Origin: Litomosoides sigmodontis
Taxonomy: Eukaryota; Nematoda; Chromadorea; Rhabditida; Onchocercidae
Assembly (NCBI GenBank): GCA_963070105.1
Contig: OY718804.1
Span: 6,285,317-6,349,316 of the forward strand
Length of the DNA stretch: 64,000 nt
Direction: 5' to 3'
Made by a program: the position numbers and the translations under genes. The notes below the pieces were generated by a model. That model saw nothing but the letters and a program-made list of their open reading frames with translations, was not told where the DNA came from and searched no databases. Positions 1 through 12,462 of the stretch are shown in pieces. The first letter of the stretch is position 1. Each line of letters opens with the position of its first letter.

Positions 1-196
1 GAGCACGTCGCTTACAAATTCAACTTTTATTCACTTGTTTTAATTACACTTTAACTCATATAATATGTAAATTCAGTAAGAACTCATAACCTTACGTCTT
101 ATCCAATCATTCTACAGCACACTCTCTCCGACTCTGAAGGCAAATAAAAGAAATGTAAAAAATTTTCCAAAAAATAGCTACTCACATTTCCTTTCA

Positions 197-213
197 TCTC
201 TCTCTCTCTCTCT
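197..213. repeat. (CT)n microsatellite
   Basis: Uninterrupted TC dinucleotide run of about 17 bases in AT-rich non-coding sequence. Confidence 0.9.
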
Positions 214-1472
214 ATGAAAGTAATTAAACAATTCCAAATTATTAATTAATTTCAAGGATAGTCATAAATATGTGAGCAAATCAAAGTTTAAGCTTCAGTT
301 TTTAATAATAAAAAAGTACAAACGTGTAGTGTAGGCGCTTCGTAGCATAGTAGCGTTTACTCTTTTTTTTGAAAATTTTCGAATGAAATGATTTAAAAGT
401 AATAAAAGAGTTAAAGGAAATTCTCACAGTGAAACTATCTTTCCTTAATTTCACGAAGTACACTTTTTCTAGAAAAATTTTTCCTTTGAAATGAATTTAT
501 ATGAAATGATTCGAATACAATAAAATTAGAATTAACCCCTTTGTAGCAATTAATACGGAAATTAGTAATATTAATTATGCATGAGCTTTTAGTGCTGTTT
601 TCTAAAAAAGGACCTTATAATTATTGAGCTGAAAAATCAGCAGTGCTTACTGCAACTTTCAGATAGCGACTATCGTTAGCACTGATAATAGCATTGTGAT
701 TGTTTCTGCAATTAAGGTTAGACGAACCAGCTTTACCTACCCGGTAATCTCATTATCTTTCTCAACTAAATATTTGTTAAGAATGTCCCATATTTGGATT
801 TCAGATATAATCTTTTGCTTTAGCTTTTAGAAGTTTGCTTTCAAAATGTGATTGTTCAAATTTTTCTTAATTCTCAGATTTTGCAACATCCTTCATAGCT
901 CATTTTCATAATTGAATTTTGATTAATACAGCCAAAAACAAATTTTAATTGAGATTTAAGTGTGCGAAACAATCTCACTATCGCTTACACATAGTCCTTC
1001 TCTTGCTAAAAATTGATTTTGCTAAACGTGAATGATAAAGCGATTTTTAAAACAAATATTAATCTGCAAATCGCTATACTAATGTCAGCTTTCAGACTAA
1101 TTTTTCATGCATTTTTGAATTTGCTGCTTATGAATTTTAAAAATTAATGAAGAAAGCAAATGGCAAATTAAGATTCATATTCAATACCCAGTTATTTACT
1201 TATTTAAAACGGTTTACACATCAAATGTTCGCCTCAAAAATCAAATTAATTTTTATAGTATGGAAGAGTAGTGAGAGCAAATATTAGCTAAGTGAATTTG
1301 AAAAAAATCATCCAAATTGGTTAAAGGCTAAGGCGGAAAAAACGAACGATGATGTATTGTCTCATAGGGCTGAATTAAACATATAATATACTACCTTTCA
1401 GTTATACCATTGCAGACACTGTCGATGATCATATATCATTGAGAGAGTTCATGGAGAGATGAGAGACTTGCA

Positions 1473-1500
1473 AGAGAGAGAGAGAGAGCGAGAGAAGAGA
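1473..1500. repeat. (GA)n microsatellite, slightly interrupted
   Basis: GA dinucleotide run broken by one CGAG and one AAG step. It lies in the gene-poor left part of the window. Confidence 0.9.
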
Positions 1501-2972
1501 GTTAGTTGACTTGCACCATCTGATTCAGGAAAAAAAGTGATCAAATAATTCAAGATGGAGCAGAACGAACCACTTTATGAGTGATAGAATTTCATCAACA
1601 AAAAATTTTTTATCCTCCTAACGTCTAGAAGAAAATTTTAATAACGAAAGCAATTGAAATTTTTGAAAAGAAAAAATTAAATGGCATATTAACATTGGTG
1701 TTAATGAAAGAAACGATTAATGAGCCTATTTTAAGTAAGCGTACAGATATAAAAAAGTAAGTTGGTGCCTAAGTAATCACTTCCAATTTGCTTTCAGTTA
1801 AGGATATTTAAATTTGAATAAAGCATGCTAACCTAAACTTCAATTCAAGTTTCCTATTAAATATATTTTGAAAATTGTATTTTATTGCTTCATGGAATAT
1901 AACATGAAAAAAACACCTTTTCTTTTATGAATTCGACAATTGGCAAATTGAGCGATCGTAAAAATGTCCTCTCAAAATTCATTGGTTTCATAAACGATTT
2001 TGAAGAAGTAATGGCATAGATGCTAGCCATGGGATTAATCAAATTAGAACAAATCCGGTCACTTAAAAGGAGTCATTAATCATTTCTTTGAAACTATGTA
2101 AGGTCGTACTGAATCAGTCGAGGAAAAAAGCTACAGACTCATTAAATTTTTTCACTGCACGAAATTCTCTTCGGCTTTTTTTTAAAAAATCAATAGTAAT
2201 ATCATTTTCGTTTGCTTTGTTGTTTTTTTAGCTTATAATTTGCTGCTAAGTAGAAGCACGAAAAATTAAAAACCACGAGCTTTGTGCTAAAATTAAGGAA
2301 GAATTTTTTTGAGAGAAAGATTTATCGATATGATAAAAGCAGTCATTTGCATATCGTACAGTGTGTCACTCAAATGAAGCAGAAGAAATGTGGTAGAAGG
2401 GAGGAGATATCGTTCGATAGAAATAATAAAATTTTATTTTGAAAGCAACAGAGAGAGAATCCATCGACGATAATGGAACAGCTTGTAGTGGTCTCGTATC
2501 CTTTCTTCCTCACTGGAAAGTTAAATAAAATTAAAAAATGATGGCTTCGGCTTGTTGTTGTGATTGAGCACCTCCAAATGTGCCAGTGCTATAATTTGCC
2601 TCACAAGTAAATAACTTCACATAGCTGTGATTCTTCCCTCGAACTGATAATTATTGGTAGTAAAGCTGCCATATCGAAAAAATTTATTTGGTAAACCCGT
2701 TTTGAAAAAAATTTCAAATTGTTTGAAAGCAGAAAAAGACAAAAAAATAGGTGACTAAGAGTGATTTGGAAATTTGTTGTTAATTGTATGCGGTCCATAC
2801 ATCTATTTTAATTTTTACATTTCACATAATAAGAAGTGAATTAGTGGTATTAATTTGATCTATCAACTTTTCAATAACTAATTCAATTATTCCAATTTTG
2901 ACCAATACATTATTATCAGTTAAAGTTCATAATACCTAACACTGGGAAGTACTAAATTTGGGAAGTATTAAA

Positions 2973-3106
2973 TACAGTAGCGTTTGATGTGATACTATAA
3001 CAACCAATGCAATAAACCGTATCGAACAAGGTGGTAGGTCGAGCCGTTGTATCAGACAGCTGAAAAGTCTACCGTATCTACAGTATCATACTTCAACACC
3101 ACTGTA
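2973..3106. mobile_element. Foldback (MITE-like) element with TA flanks
   Basis: About 130 bases begin with CAGT and end with ACTG, each end directly flanked by TA, as in elements of the Tc1/mariner superfamily. The two ends form imperfect inverted repeats of roughly 30 bases (about 2966-2995 and 3082-3113): ATTAAATACAGT on the left matches the reverse complement of ACTGTATTTAAT on the right, and similarity continues inward with several mismatches. The interior has a direct repeat of ACCGTATC (3016-3023 and 3071-3078) and no open frame. This fits a non-autonomous miniature element. No transposase or second copy is present in the window, so family membership is inferred from the ends alone. 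Confidence 0.6.
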
Positions 3107-6100
3107 TTTAATAAATGAAAAACGAAATTTAAGATAACATGTATCGCTCTTTTCCAGTAACCTATCCTAGCTATGTGAAACCTATCAGCGTGGTGGAATG
3201 CGATCACTTTTTGCACATTGCACTTCACTAGCTCAGGCTTAGAGTAATTATTATTTTATGATCGATTAGATTGGGAAAAAAATTGATAGAACTCTGAGGC
3301 TCAATCCTTCACTTATTAATTTGAAACATTTTACATTTTAAATTTTTAATGAAATTCAAATTGCAGAATATTGCAAACAATGATCGTCGCTTTGCCTCAA
3401 ATGTTCTAAAAGCGAAGTAAAAAGTTAACTATGTTGGAAATTTTAGACTGAATTCTTTTGTGGCTTTCTACGGCTTTCACAAGAAGTTCCCATCTTTGTG
3501 TGGGATGCACAGAGAATGTAAATGCAATGGTCGGTTGACCTCCAGGACAGTTCATGAGTTGCAGCGTCCGACGGTCAGCATCAGCGCACCTGACAAATTT
3601 AATTTTTTCAAAGTTGGAGAAGGTTTTTGGTTCAGGCGGAATGATTAGGAAGCAACAATGAGAACCCCAAAATCATTTCCATTATCATTATCACTCAAAT
3701 CATTCAGCAAAATCAATAAACACATTTTTCTAATTGATCCTGACTAATTTCTATGAATCCTCGAAATCAACAATTTAAAAAAAAACATATTTAATTGCAG
3801 AGTTCTACAGACCAAACAGCAATGTTTAAAGCTTCTTCAAAATTTTGCAAAAAATACTCTTAATAAAATAGACAAATAATTATGCAAATCTTATTATATA
3901 CTGCTTGCTTAAAATTTAAATCAGATTGTGGGAAATTGAATTAATGCAAATTAAGGAAATCCTAAGGAAGAAGGACAAGTTAGGAATATTCAAAATTATT
4001 GGGTAAAAAGTCATTTCCTTAATGGAATGTGTCGGGAAAGCCGGGAGAAACTTCACAGATAATCAAATCCAAACGTTCGCAACAGTACGGATGAACTGTA
4101 TTTCTATTCGGCAAAACCTGATTGTAAGAAAATTCGTCTGTTGAAAGTGACCGCTTCAACGTTTGCTTGTTTCTCTTGAACAACGGTGCTGGGGATAATT
4201 TTAATCATATAACAGTGTTTCTGAAAACGAAAATCAAGAAAATTGCTAACTGAGTAGGAAATTTTTTAAAACTTTTGGAAGTTAATGGATTGATCGGTGA
4301 TGTGACAGAAATGAGAGAAGGAAAATAGTTGAAACTGAAAGACTTAAAGAGATTTCAGGGGACTGTCTTGGAAATTTTCGTTGGAAGCAAATGAGCTATA
4401 GAAGAGCGTTCCGGTTGATAGGTTAACGGTCAGGTAGAGAGTGGAACGGATAATAACACATTAACACTTTCCACTTCATTCCCCGAGGATCTATTCCGCT
4501 CTCAATGATCGCACTGGGCAGTTAACGTTTCGCCACTTATTTCTAACTCCTAAGATAACTTCCACTTCATTGCTCTGACCTTAATTTAAAATTCATTTTG
4601 CAGAGACTTTAATTTAAAGAATCCATGGAGAATTAACTGATTTAAATTAGTTGTTCCACTCTGCATTACTCGTATGATCATAGATTCCTGCCAAACTTCA
4701 GTTCAGTGCTGAAATGTGAAAACTATCCAATTCATATTAACATATTTCAATAATTGTGTTTCATAACTGTAATTGTATATGTATGGATATTTACATACGT
4801 AATTGTGCCTACGTTTTGAAAGTATTAACACGATTTTTTTTGAAAGTTTTAACATAATTGTGCAATTCAGCAATCTCTGAAAGCATTTCTTATTGCATTA
4901 CTTAACGAGTCATTCCGCGTCCCACGTCCCTCACGTCCCTTCGTCTCATCCTTTTGCCACTCAAAACGAAATTAAAAAAAAAAAGGAAAGGAAAGACGAG
5001 CAGTCATATTTTGAGCCATACAATGCATGTACCTTTCAACTTACGAAACCTATCATCACAGGTTGAGCACCTTTCCTAGGTTAGACCTTTTTTCACGTAC
5101 ACAGACTTTAAGATCCCTGCAGTCAGCTATAGATTAAGAAGTAACTTCTTTCGGTTCACCCTTTATATATTATGTTAAAGTAAGTGACGCAATTCTACCA
5201 GCGTTCGGTAAATTTGCTGCAGAATGAATTTCTTATTGTTATGAGGCTATCACTCCTCTTAGACCCAAAACTAACTTTCAACATAGGCAGTTGCTAACTT
5301 CCTGAAATTTGAGAGCATTCATTTTGAGCACCTGTTCGATAGGATCTGTTGAATACTCATTGCTTCGATTTTTAATGGAGCATATTTTGCACCGTTGATA
5401 CAGCTCATTTATTTCATTTTTAAGCTCTCTGTAATTTCTTTGAAATACATTCTAGAAAATGGACTATAAAAAGAAGAAACTAATTAAACTTTGAGTGCAC
5501 ATGATCGTTACAGTTAATTCGAAAAATTTTCAAATCGATTAGGAAAAAAAAGTTGAAGGGAAGTGAGAACAGTGCGAAATTTATGAAATGTTGCATCAGC
5601 GACGTCATATGTCATTTCACAAAAAATCAAACAAGCATACCATAAGGTAGAAAAAAGTAGGAAATATCTAATACATTAATTAGCTACTTAATTGTAAGTA
5701 ACTTTCCGAATTACGCCTTAAATGAGCAGAAGTAACAGGAACAAGGACAATGACCACAACGGTGTGAAGGCGTTAAGTGTAAACATACGTGCATATTCCA
5801 GAAAATGTGTACATGTGGTTTACCTGAAGTCCTAGACTGATTGATTAATGATATAAAATAGAGATGTGGAAAGAAGATGAGAAGAAAAGAATAAAGAAAA
5901 GCGGAAGATCTAAAAATAACAGTAAGGTATTTTACGATAAGCAGCTGATGAACAGGAAATCAATTAAGGTTAATTATCAAGAGCATGCTATGGGATGAAA
6001 ATCATTTCTTGCAATAAAAAGTAACGAGTAAAAGGAAAAGTTTCAATAAAATTTTCAAACCACTTAAAAAATCAATTAATTAAATTATTAAATTTGATGG

Positions 6101-7996
6101 GATATTTCTACTTGAGATATTTCTGCTCGAACAACTTGCTGCTTCACTAATTTCCTTTCCTGAACTCTGCAATATCCCACAAATAGAAGAAAGGAGAAGA
6201 CATGAATAATCTCTTGAATTTTTAAAAGTATTACAATCCATTTCTAGAAGCAGCATAGGACGATTCAATACGAGATGACGAATAAATTTTACATCCATTT
6301 TGAGCCTTTATATATACACACATATATATCTATAGGTTTGACCAAATTCATGCTCTCATCTAAACTAAAATTTTGATCGACTACTCGAAGATGATTAATG
6401 CTCAAAGTTAATTAAATCTCTCCTTCTAAAGAGGGATCCGATAGGGAGTGATGCACAGGGAGAAGACTGCTGAAGATTGTAAAAGCAATGTTAAGATTTT
6501 GCGAGGCTGAATGCTAATTAGAAATGAGTTAAAATAAGGAGAAATTGTTGAGACGCATGTGTGATGAATATCTGCTCAATTCATTGTATCGGATAGGGAG
6601 GCATTATCAACGGCTATTTATATTCCTGTCACTCCGGCACGGTTTCACGAAGAAAGATGAATTTTCCGAAATTCCTTCTCTCCTCAAAACCGACAATTTT
6701 TGACTCAGCGCGTCTCTTCAAAATTTTCTCCCTAAATTTCAAATCTTCATTCACTAGTCAATAATTAAGCTTGATGGAATCCGTGAAATTTTGTTATAGT
6801 CCACTCATATGTTATTTACAGACACATTGCACATCTAATCTAGCTTAGTCTAAGATAGGCTAGCCCAGCTCATTGCATATTATCTCTTGAAGGTTCGGAT
6901 TTCTATGATTGATGGCTGAATTTTTTCACAGATATCGCTCAAAATGGCTGGTAATAGGCATATGTCATCAAAGCAAATGTTAATTGAAAAATCGATCGAT
7001 TTAAATCTTGCACTCAGTTATGAAGGAAGTGAATCTCTTCTAAAATTTAGTAATTTCAAAATTACAGTTCTATCAAAATGCAAAAAAGAATTAAAAATTC
7101 ACTCTCGGAAGTTGTCGAAAATCATACGACTTCTCCTTAAATTCAATACATTCAATTCAAACACTTAGATGATTATGTGGGCTTCGAACTTTCTAAATTT
7201 CTGAATGCATAGATTTCTTTTACGCATTTTACATTCCACCCTATTTGAAGGAAATAATAGAGGTTCTTCTATAAGTTGATCTTTATTGCAGCCAAAACAA
7301 CGGTTTCTTTGAAGAGCGCTATTGTCTTCATTCTTTTCCCAAGGTAATGGTGGCACCTATAAGCGCGTCACGCCTAAGGTCATTTTCTGACCTTACGCGC
7401 TCTTTTGACTGTCATTACTTCCAATTTGTGCAGTATTGAGTAGCATATATTTTTAATAATCAGAGTATTACAAAGAAGTTCGATACTTCCATAGCATCTC
7501 TCTTGGAATTCAAGAGGCGGTGAATTATAGAACAAGTATATCAATTTTACGGTATGAATATTTATTGATTAATGATTAAATTCAGAAGTTACACGTTCTG
7601 TAAAAGATGAAGGAGAAAGTGCGTTATATTTCACCAATATGTTCACCTCAATGAAAGTATAATTAGAAGTGAAAGTTTGATCTGAAGTACCTGATGGCAG
7701 TCGGCCAATTCACATATTACTGCAGGTGAGCTTGTTTATTAATTAAAAATAGTCAAACAGTGGTACTAGTTAAGTGTAGGTGGACAAACAAAACCACTGC
7801 ACCTGCAAATCAGAAAGAACAGCGAAGCGCCTCACCGATTGATAGTCTTATGATATAACACGCAAGCGCTTCCTCCTTCGCGTCAGTGCAAACGCACTTT
7901 CATCCTCACCTTTGACTATCAGCTGAGACTCAATGCAGTGCTATATTTTGCATTAAAATATTGAAATAAACACTGTAAAATGACGATCCCAACGAC

Positions 7997-8018
7997 CAAT
8001 CAATCAATCAATCAATCA
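7997..8018. repeat. (AATC)n microsatellite
   Basis: Five tandem copies of a CAAT/AATC tetranucleotide, followed by degenerate copies to about 8030. Confidence 0.85.
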
Positions 8019-9501
8019 GTTAATCAGTCAACCATACCGCTCCTTCTCCTTCATCCATGCTTGTCGTAGATCCTCTCCACGCACTCACTGTAAGAAATTT
8101 CCTTTTCATCGATTGTTCCAGATTTCAAAATGAAAAACTTTGCAAAACATTTGGTAAGGATGTGATTGTATGATTTCAGAATTGTTTGCTATATTAGCAT
8201 CAGCCATACTTCACAGGGAAATCAACTATTCTCACTTTGCTCTTTTCACGCTTGCTTGGTTAGCTTTCATTCAATTCCTTTCATGAAATCTAAGCTTTCG
8301 GTGCACTTTGAACACCAGAGTTCTTACATGTTAATTTAACGATACGTTTATCAAAATAATCAATGCTGACAATACTCGTATCAATATTTTAATGATAGTG
8401 ATAACAATGATAATCGAAATCATAAGTGATCACCATTCAATAGTAAAACCGGAACAATTGAATTTGCACACAAAAAGCTATATTTCTCAAGTTGCTGGTA
8501 ATGGTAATAATAAAGGGTTTTCATTACAGCTAGAGGTGGTGACATTACGGCCAAAACTTAAGGCACAGTGAATGAAGTGATGGAGGAAAAAAAATGAGTT
8601 ACCAAAAAGAGAACTGATCGAATCAGAAAACACGTAATTGCGTTATGTAGAAATTATAAAGATTTTTGCACACTAAGTCCTATCTGCCTCGGTTATCACT
8701 TTGTCGCTCTGCTAATAAGCATCATAAAACTTTATAAATACAAACACCGGACTCAATTTGAACAGTGATTTGCATGCCACCGCCCTAATTTGTCAAACTA
8801 TTAAACTGAAAATACAAAATCTGTTTGACGAATGATACCTGCAATAATGAGACCAATAATAAAAAAATGATGTTCCTTACTGACATAGCTATAAAACACT
8901 TCACACTACGTGAACACGATATTGTATTAGGTTCAATCAGAAAATTTGTTGTTTTCCAAAATTTGGTACAATAACAAGAGTGTTTCTTCTTATTCTTGCA
9001 TTTCACAAAGAATCTTAATTCAAACACAAATGTTTGTCTTGAAGCAAAAGTTCAAATTTTGAAGCTTTAAGGAGTTGTGTAACTCTGATAACTGTGGAAA
9101 TGCAATCGCGAGTGTTTTGTCAAAGCACTAAAACTATGACGAAAAATTTACATTAACCATAAAACCTCATTTATAACAAGTTTAAAAACTTCTACTTGCT
9201 CCCCAAAACAGCTGTGAATTATAAAAATCGGAAAATCTGCAACAAAACTTCTCTATGCTTTGTCTAATCTGACCTAAAATAAGCATGAAGACACAAAAAT
9301 AAGAACTTCCAGGTAACAAATTCAAATATGAAGCACCGAAATCAATCGCTGAAAAGATTTGTTTTTCGGGCATGTCTTTTTAACATCAAAGTGGAAAAAA
9401 GTAGCACATAAACACCGAATTATTTTAACCCAATACGAGTGCTTCGGTGACCTGTTTTCATATGTCAGCTGAATGCACAAGAATAATTGAAAATTTACTA
9501 A

Positions 9502-11479
9502 TTAATACATATGCTCCGCATTATTGTTTCGAGGCATCTTGATCTTCTCGAAATTTTTCGTAATCATATCGTGCAGGGTAGCAAAATGATTGCGCATTTC
9601 GGTTAGAACAAGACGGATATTAATGAACTGCTTCTCATCCATATCCAGAATTGCTCGACGGTAATCTTCCTGAAGATTTTATCCATTTTTTTTTCTGGGA
9701 AAGATCAAACAAAAATAAGCCATAAGCACTTAGAGCTGAAATATTACGATTATAAGTATATAACCACGTCATAATAAACTTCGCAATTTTGGAAAAAATC
9801 ATTTACATGTATAACTTACAACATGCGGATACTTGGCTACTTTAGTTACCAGGCGAGCACGGCTAACGAAATATCGAGACATTTGATCAAGAAATGATGC
9901 TGCTTCACCCTCTACAGTACGCACCTGAAAATAGTGAATTTCAACTGTACTAAAGCTGTGCGCATATTTCGACAAATGTTAAACTTTAGAATTTAGCGGT
10001 GTAACTTATGACATAGCATTTAACACAGTTATCAAAATTTATGATACAATGTAACACACGATGACAAACTACGAAAAGCATACTCAGATTTCAGAAATCA
10101 AAATTCTAAGAAAGACGACCTCACTCAAAACTTCTTCCTGTATAGACACCCCAAAGTTGTTGCCATCTTCAATACGTGGGATCAAAAACAGTATCCACAT
10201 CTTTACCTGAAAAATGCTAACCTACTTTCAATTCATGAAAATCTTTAAGTTATAGTGCCATTTACTATAGCATAATAAAAAAATTGCTGGAAATCTGAAA
10301 CCCTTTTTTGACAAGAAAAATAAAAACTAGAAATGAACCTTGTTTACTACTTCAACTGAATCACGGAGTAAAGGACGTGTGATATCAGTGAGACCAGCAA
10401 GTTTTTCGTTACATTTAACGGTTCCATTTATAAAACCATAGACTGATGTGCCTCAAAACGTATATTACATTATTACGATATTAATACAACATTCACTAGA
10501 TATGGATAATTTTTTTCGCCGTTAATTTAACATCACTATTTTCAATGATTAATTTAAATTAATGGAATTCCTTGACGACCAGCTTTACTAGAGTTATCCC
10601 AAAAAATATGAGTAATCACTTTCAGCTAATTATTAGCCAGTCCTGGTAATCCCACTGTGGCATTTTAAAAGAACGCTACCACATCACATCCCTAAAAACT
10701 AAATTCATTATTTTTATATCCGCCAGCAAAATCTAAAGCCCTAACACTAATGAAATATACGAAATACGAATAAAGACAACTATGAAGCGGACGGATGCTC
10801 GCATGATCAATTTTCCGCTTTTTTTTCAGAATTCCATCATCATTTTCATGTTCATTAGGGTTTCTCTCATTCTGCAATGTACCATTTTTAATGAATCCAA
10901 TAGAATCCGGAAAAAAACTTTCAGCAATACATAACAACAGCAATTTCAAATTCAGGAATTACCGCATATTTAATTAGTTGGTCCGCATATGGAATTCCCA
11001 AGTCAATATTTGGTAAGAGTTCTGGCAGCCGTTCATAGGAAAATTGCTCGCTCTGAAAAAATGATAAAATAAATAAAGAATTTTCTCAAATAAGAAATCA
11101 AAATAAAAATTATCAAATATTAAAATACCCACGTAGAAGAAAATTTGATTAGCAAATAAAACCAAATGGTGTGCAAGTTTACTGTTCGGCATTTAAGAAA
11201 AATAACTTGTGAACAAGCACGTTTTAAAACAATTTGAAACTTCATAAATTCTTTATCATCTCAGTTCAACTCAGATTAAAGATTAACAAACTAAAAACAA
11301 ACTAACTTGAAGTAGACTATTGAACTCTAGCACCTTTTTCGGGAATTCTTCTAACACAATTCTTTCCGCTTGTTTCATTAAATCTGTTTTATAAACAGCA
11401 AGCTAAAACACGGATATTTTTTCCCCAAAAATTTCGGATATCTTAAATACTCGCTTACTCTCTCTTTCATTATCTCCAT
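9502..11479 (-). CDS. PSME3: Proteasome activator PA28gamma / REGgamma (PSME3)
   Basis: Nuclear 11S activator that caps the 20S proteasome and promotes ATP- and ubiquitin-independent degradation. Eight exons: 11459-11479, 11307-11402, 10963-11052, 10781-10871, 10339-10451, 10120-10206, 9820-9924 and 9502-9669, giving about 256 residues (human protein 254). The N-terminal helix contains [10 protein letters not shown] (human NFFPKKLLEL). The variable loop exon carries an SV40-like nuclear signal, KKKRKID, near residues 85-91. The activation-loop region reads [20 protein letters not shown], and the C terminus [13 protein letters not shown] matches human IKRPRSSNAETLY, whose last residues dock into the 20S ring. 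All exon phases fit. The start ATG at 11479 is chosen by alignment; the frame stays open upstream to 11569, so a longer N terminus is possible. MITD1 lies about 1 kb upstream on the same strand. Confidence 0.93.
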
Positions 11480-12337
11480 TTCCACTATTGCAAAGTTATT
11501 ATTGTTTTTACAAAGCTTTTGCAAAAATGCAAAGTTTTTGAGCTGTACCGCTTCATAAACCTGCTTCAATAAAATTCATCTGAATGTCTATTTTAACCAT
11601 CAGCTTGTATAGCCGATAAAATTTCATTTTCATGGTGATCGCAAGTTTCACTTCGATCTTTCTTATCCTCATGACATTGCAAAAATTTATCAACTTATTG
11701 TATGACATTTAAACTTACACCACACACGGTTGCACTATTCTGCTTTTTTTCAGATAACATCATGCAGCATAGGCCTAAAAGTGAAATAAAATTAAAAAAA
11801 TTCTTAAACCCTATGGAACAAATGATAAAAATTAGGCAACACAATGCAAAGCCAAAGAACAAAAAAACATTAAAACCCATCTAAATATATTTGTCCTGTC
11901 ATTAGTGAATAAGAAATTCTTCTAAATTATCTAAAATAAATTCTTAAAGTCATAAAGTCACAAGACACACAAAGAAAAATACGCCGGAATATTTGGTCTA
12001 CCAACCAGATGAAAATAAATTAATAGATCAGAAGATTTCAGAATATTTATTATCACCTTTTATTTGAAATATTACGCCAAATTTCAAGAACACCCCACTT
12101 ATCTTCTTGATATCAAACAAAGTAAAAAATTATCCTTAGCATGTTTCAGTTAATATATACAAGGAAATAATTTAAATCATATGTCCTGAACCGAATCCAA
12201 TAAAAGTAGAACGATGAGGATGGCAACCAACACTCGACGATCAAATGAAAGCAAATAACATCAAAGGCAAGTACACATTTGAAATAAGATCAAATTATCA
12301 AGACAGCTCCATGTTCGTATAACGTTATATGTGCGTC

Positions 12338-12338
12338 T

Positions 12339-12380
<42 letters not shown>
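12338..12380. repeat. Compound (CT)n(TA)n microsatellite
   Basis: A run of about 12 CT units passes directly into about 10 TA units. It sits in the roughly 1 kb gap between PSME3 and MITD1, about 80 bases past the MITD1 stop. Confidence 0.9.
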
Positions 12381-12462
12381 ACTAGACGTATATAATATTG
12401 CATCATGTCTAAGGAAGTAGCTTGGCGAAACAAAAAAGGTAACAGAAAGAACAAATGGTAAA

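Larger units (their letters stand above)
1..9501. other. Long gene-poor stretch
   Basis: I find no exon with a recognisable protein family on either strand in these 9.5 kb. All open frames are short (85 codons or fewer), AT-driven and without a convincing splice context. The best of them is a 74-codon plus-strand frame at 6944-7168 whose ATG lies 13 bases after a TTTTTTCACAG sequence; its product is Lys/Leu/Ser-rich and unrecognised. The stretch contains CT/GA microsatellites (197-213, 1473-1500), an (AATC)n tract (7997-8018) and a foldback element (2973-3106). It could be intergenic, or an intron or regulatory region of a gene lying to the left; the sequence does not decide. Confidence 0.5.

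Noticed and set aside
3460..3648. 62-codon ORF with CGMHRECKCNG
   Set aside because: The Cys/His spacing fits no zinc or EGF motif and no splice partner was found.
6944..7168. 74-codon plus-strand ORF after TTTTTTCACAG
   Set aside because: Low-complexity Lys/Leu/Ser product, no family, no second exon; equally likely by chance in AT-rich DNA.
11695..11884. Overlapping ORFs on both strands
   Set aside because: Lies just upstream of PSME3 exon 1 in AT-rich sequence; hydrophobic or Lys-rich composition of chance frames.
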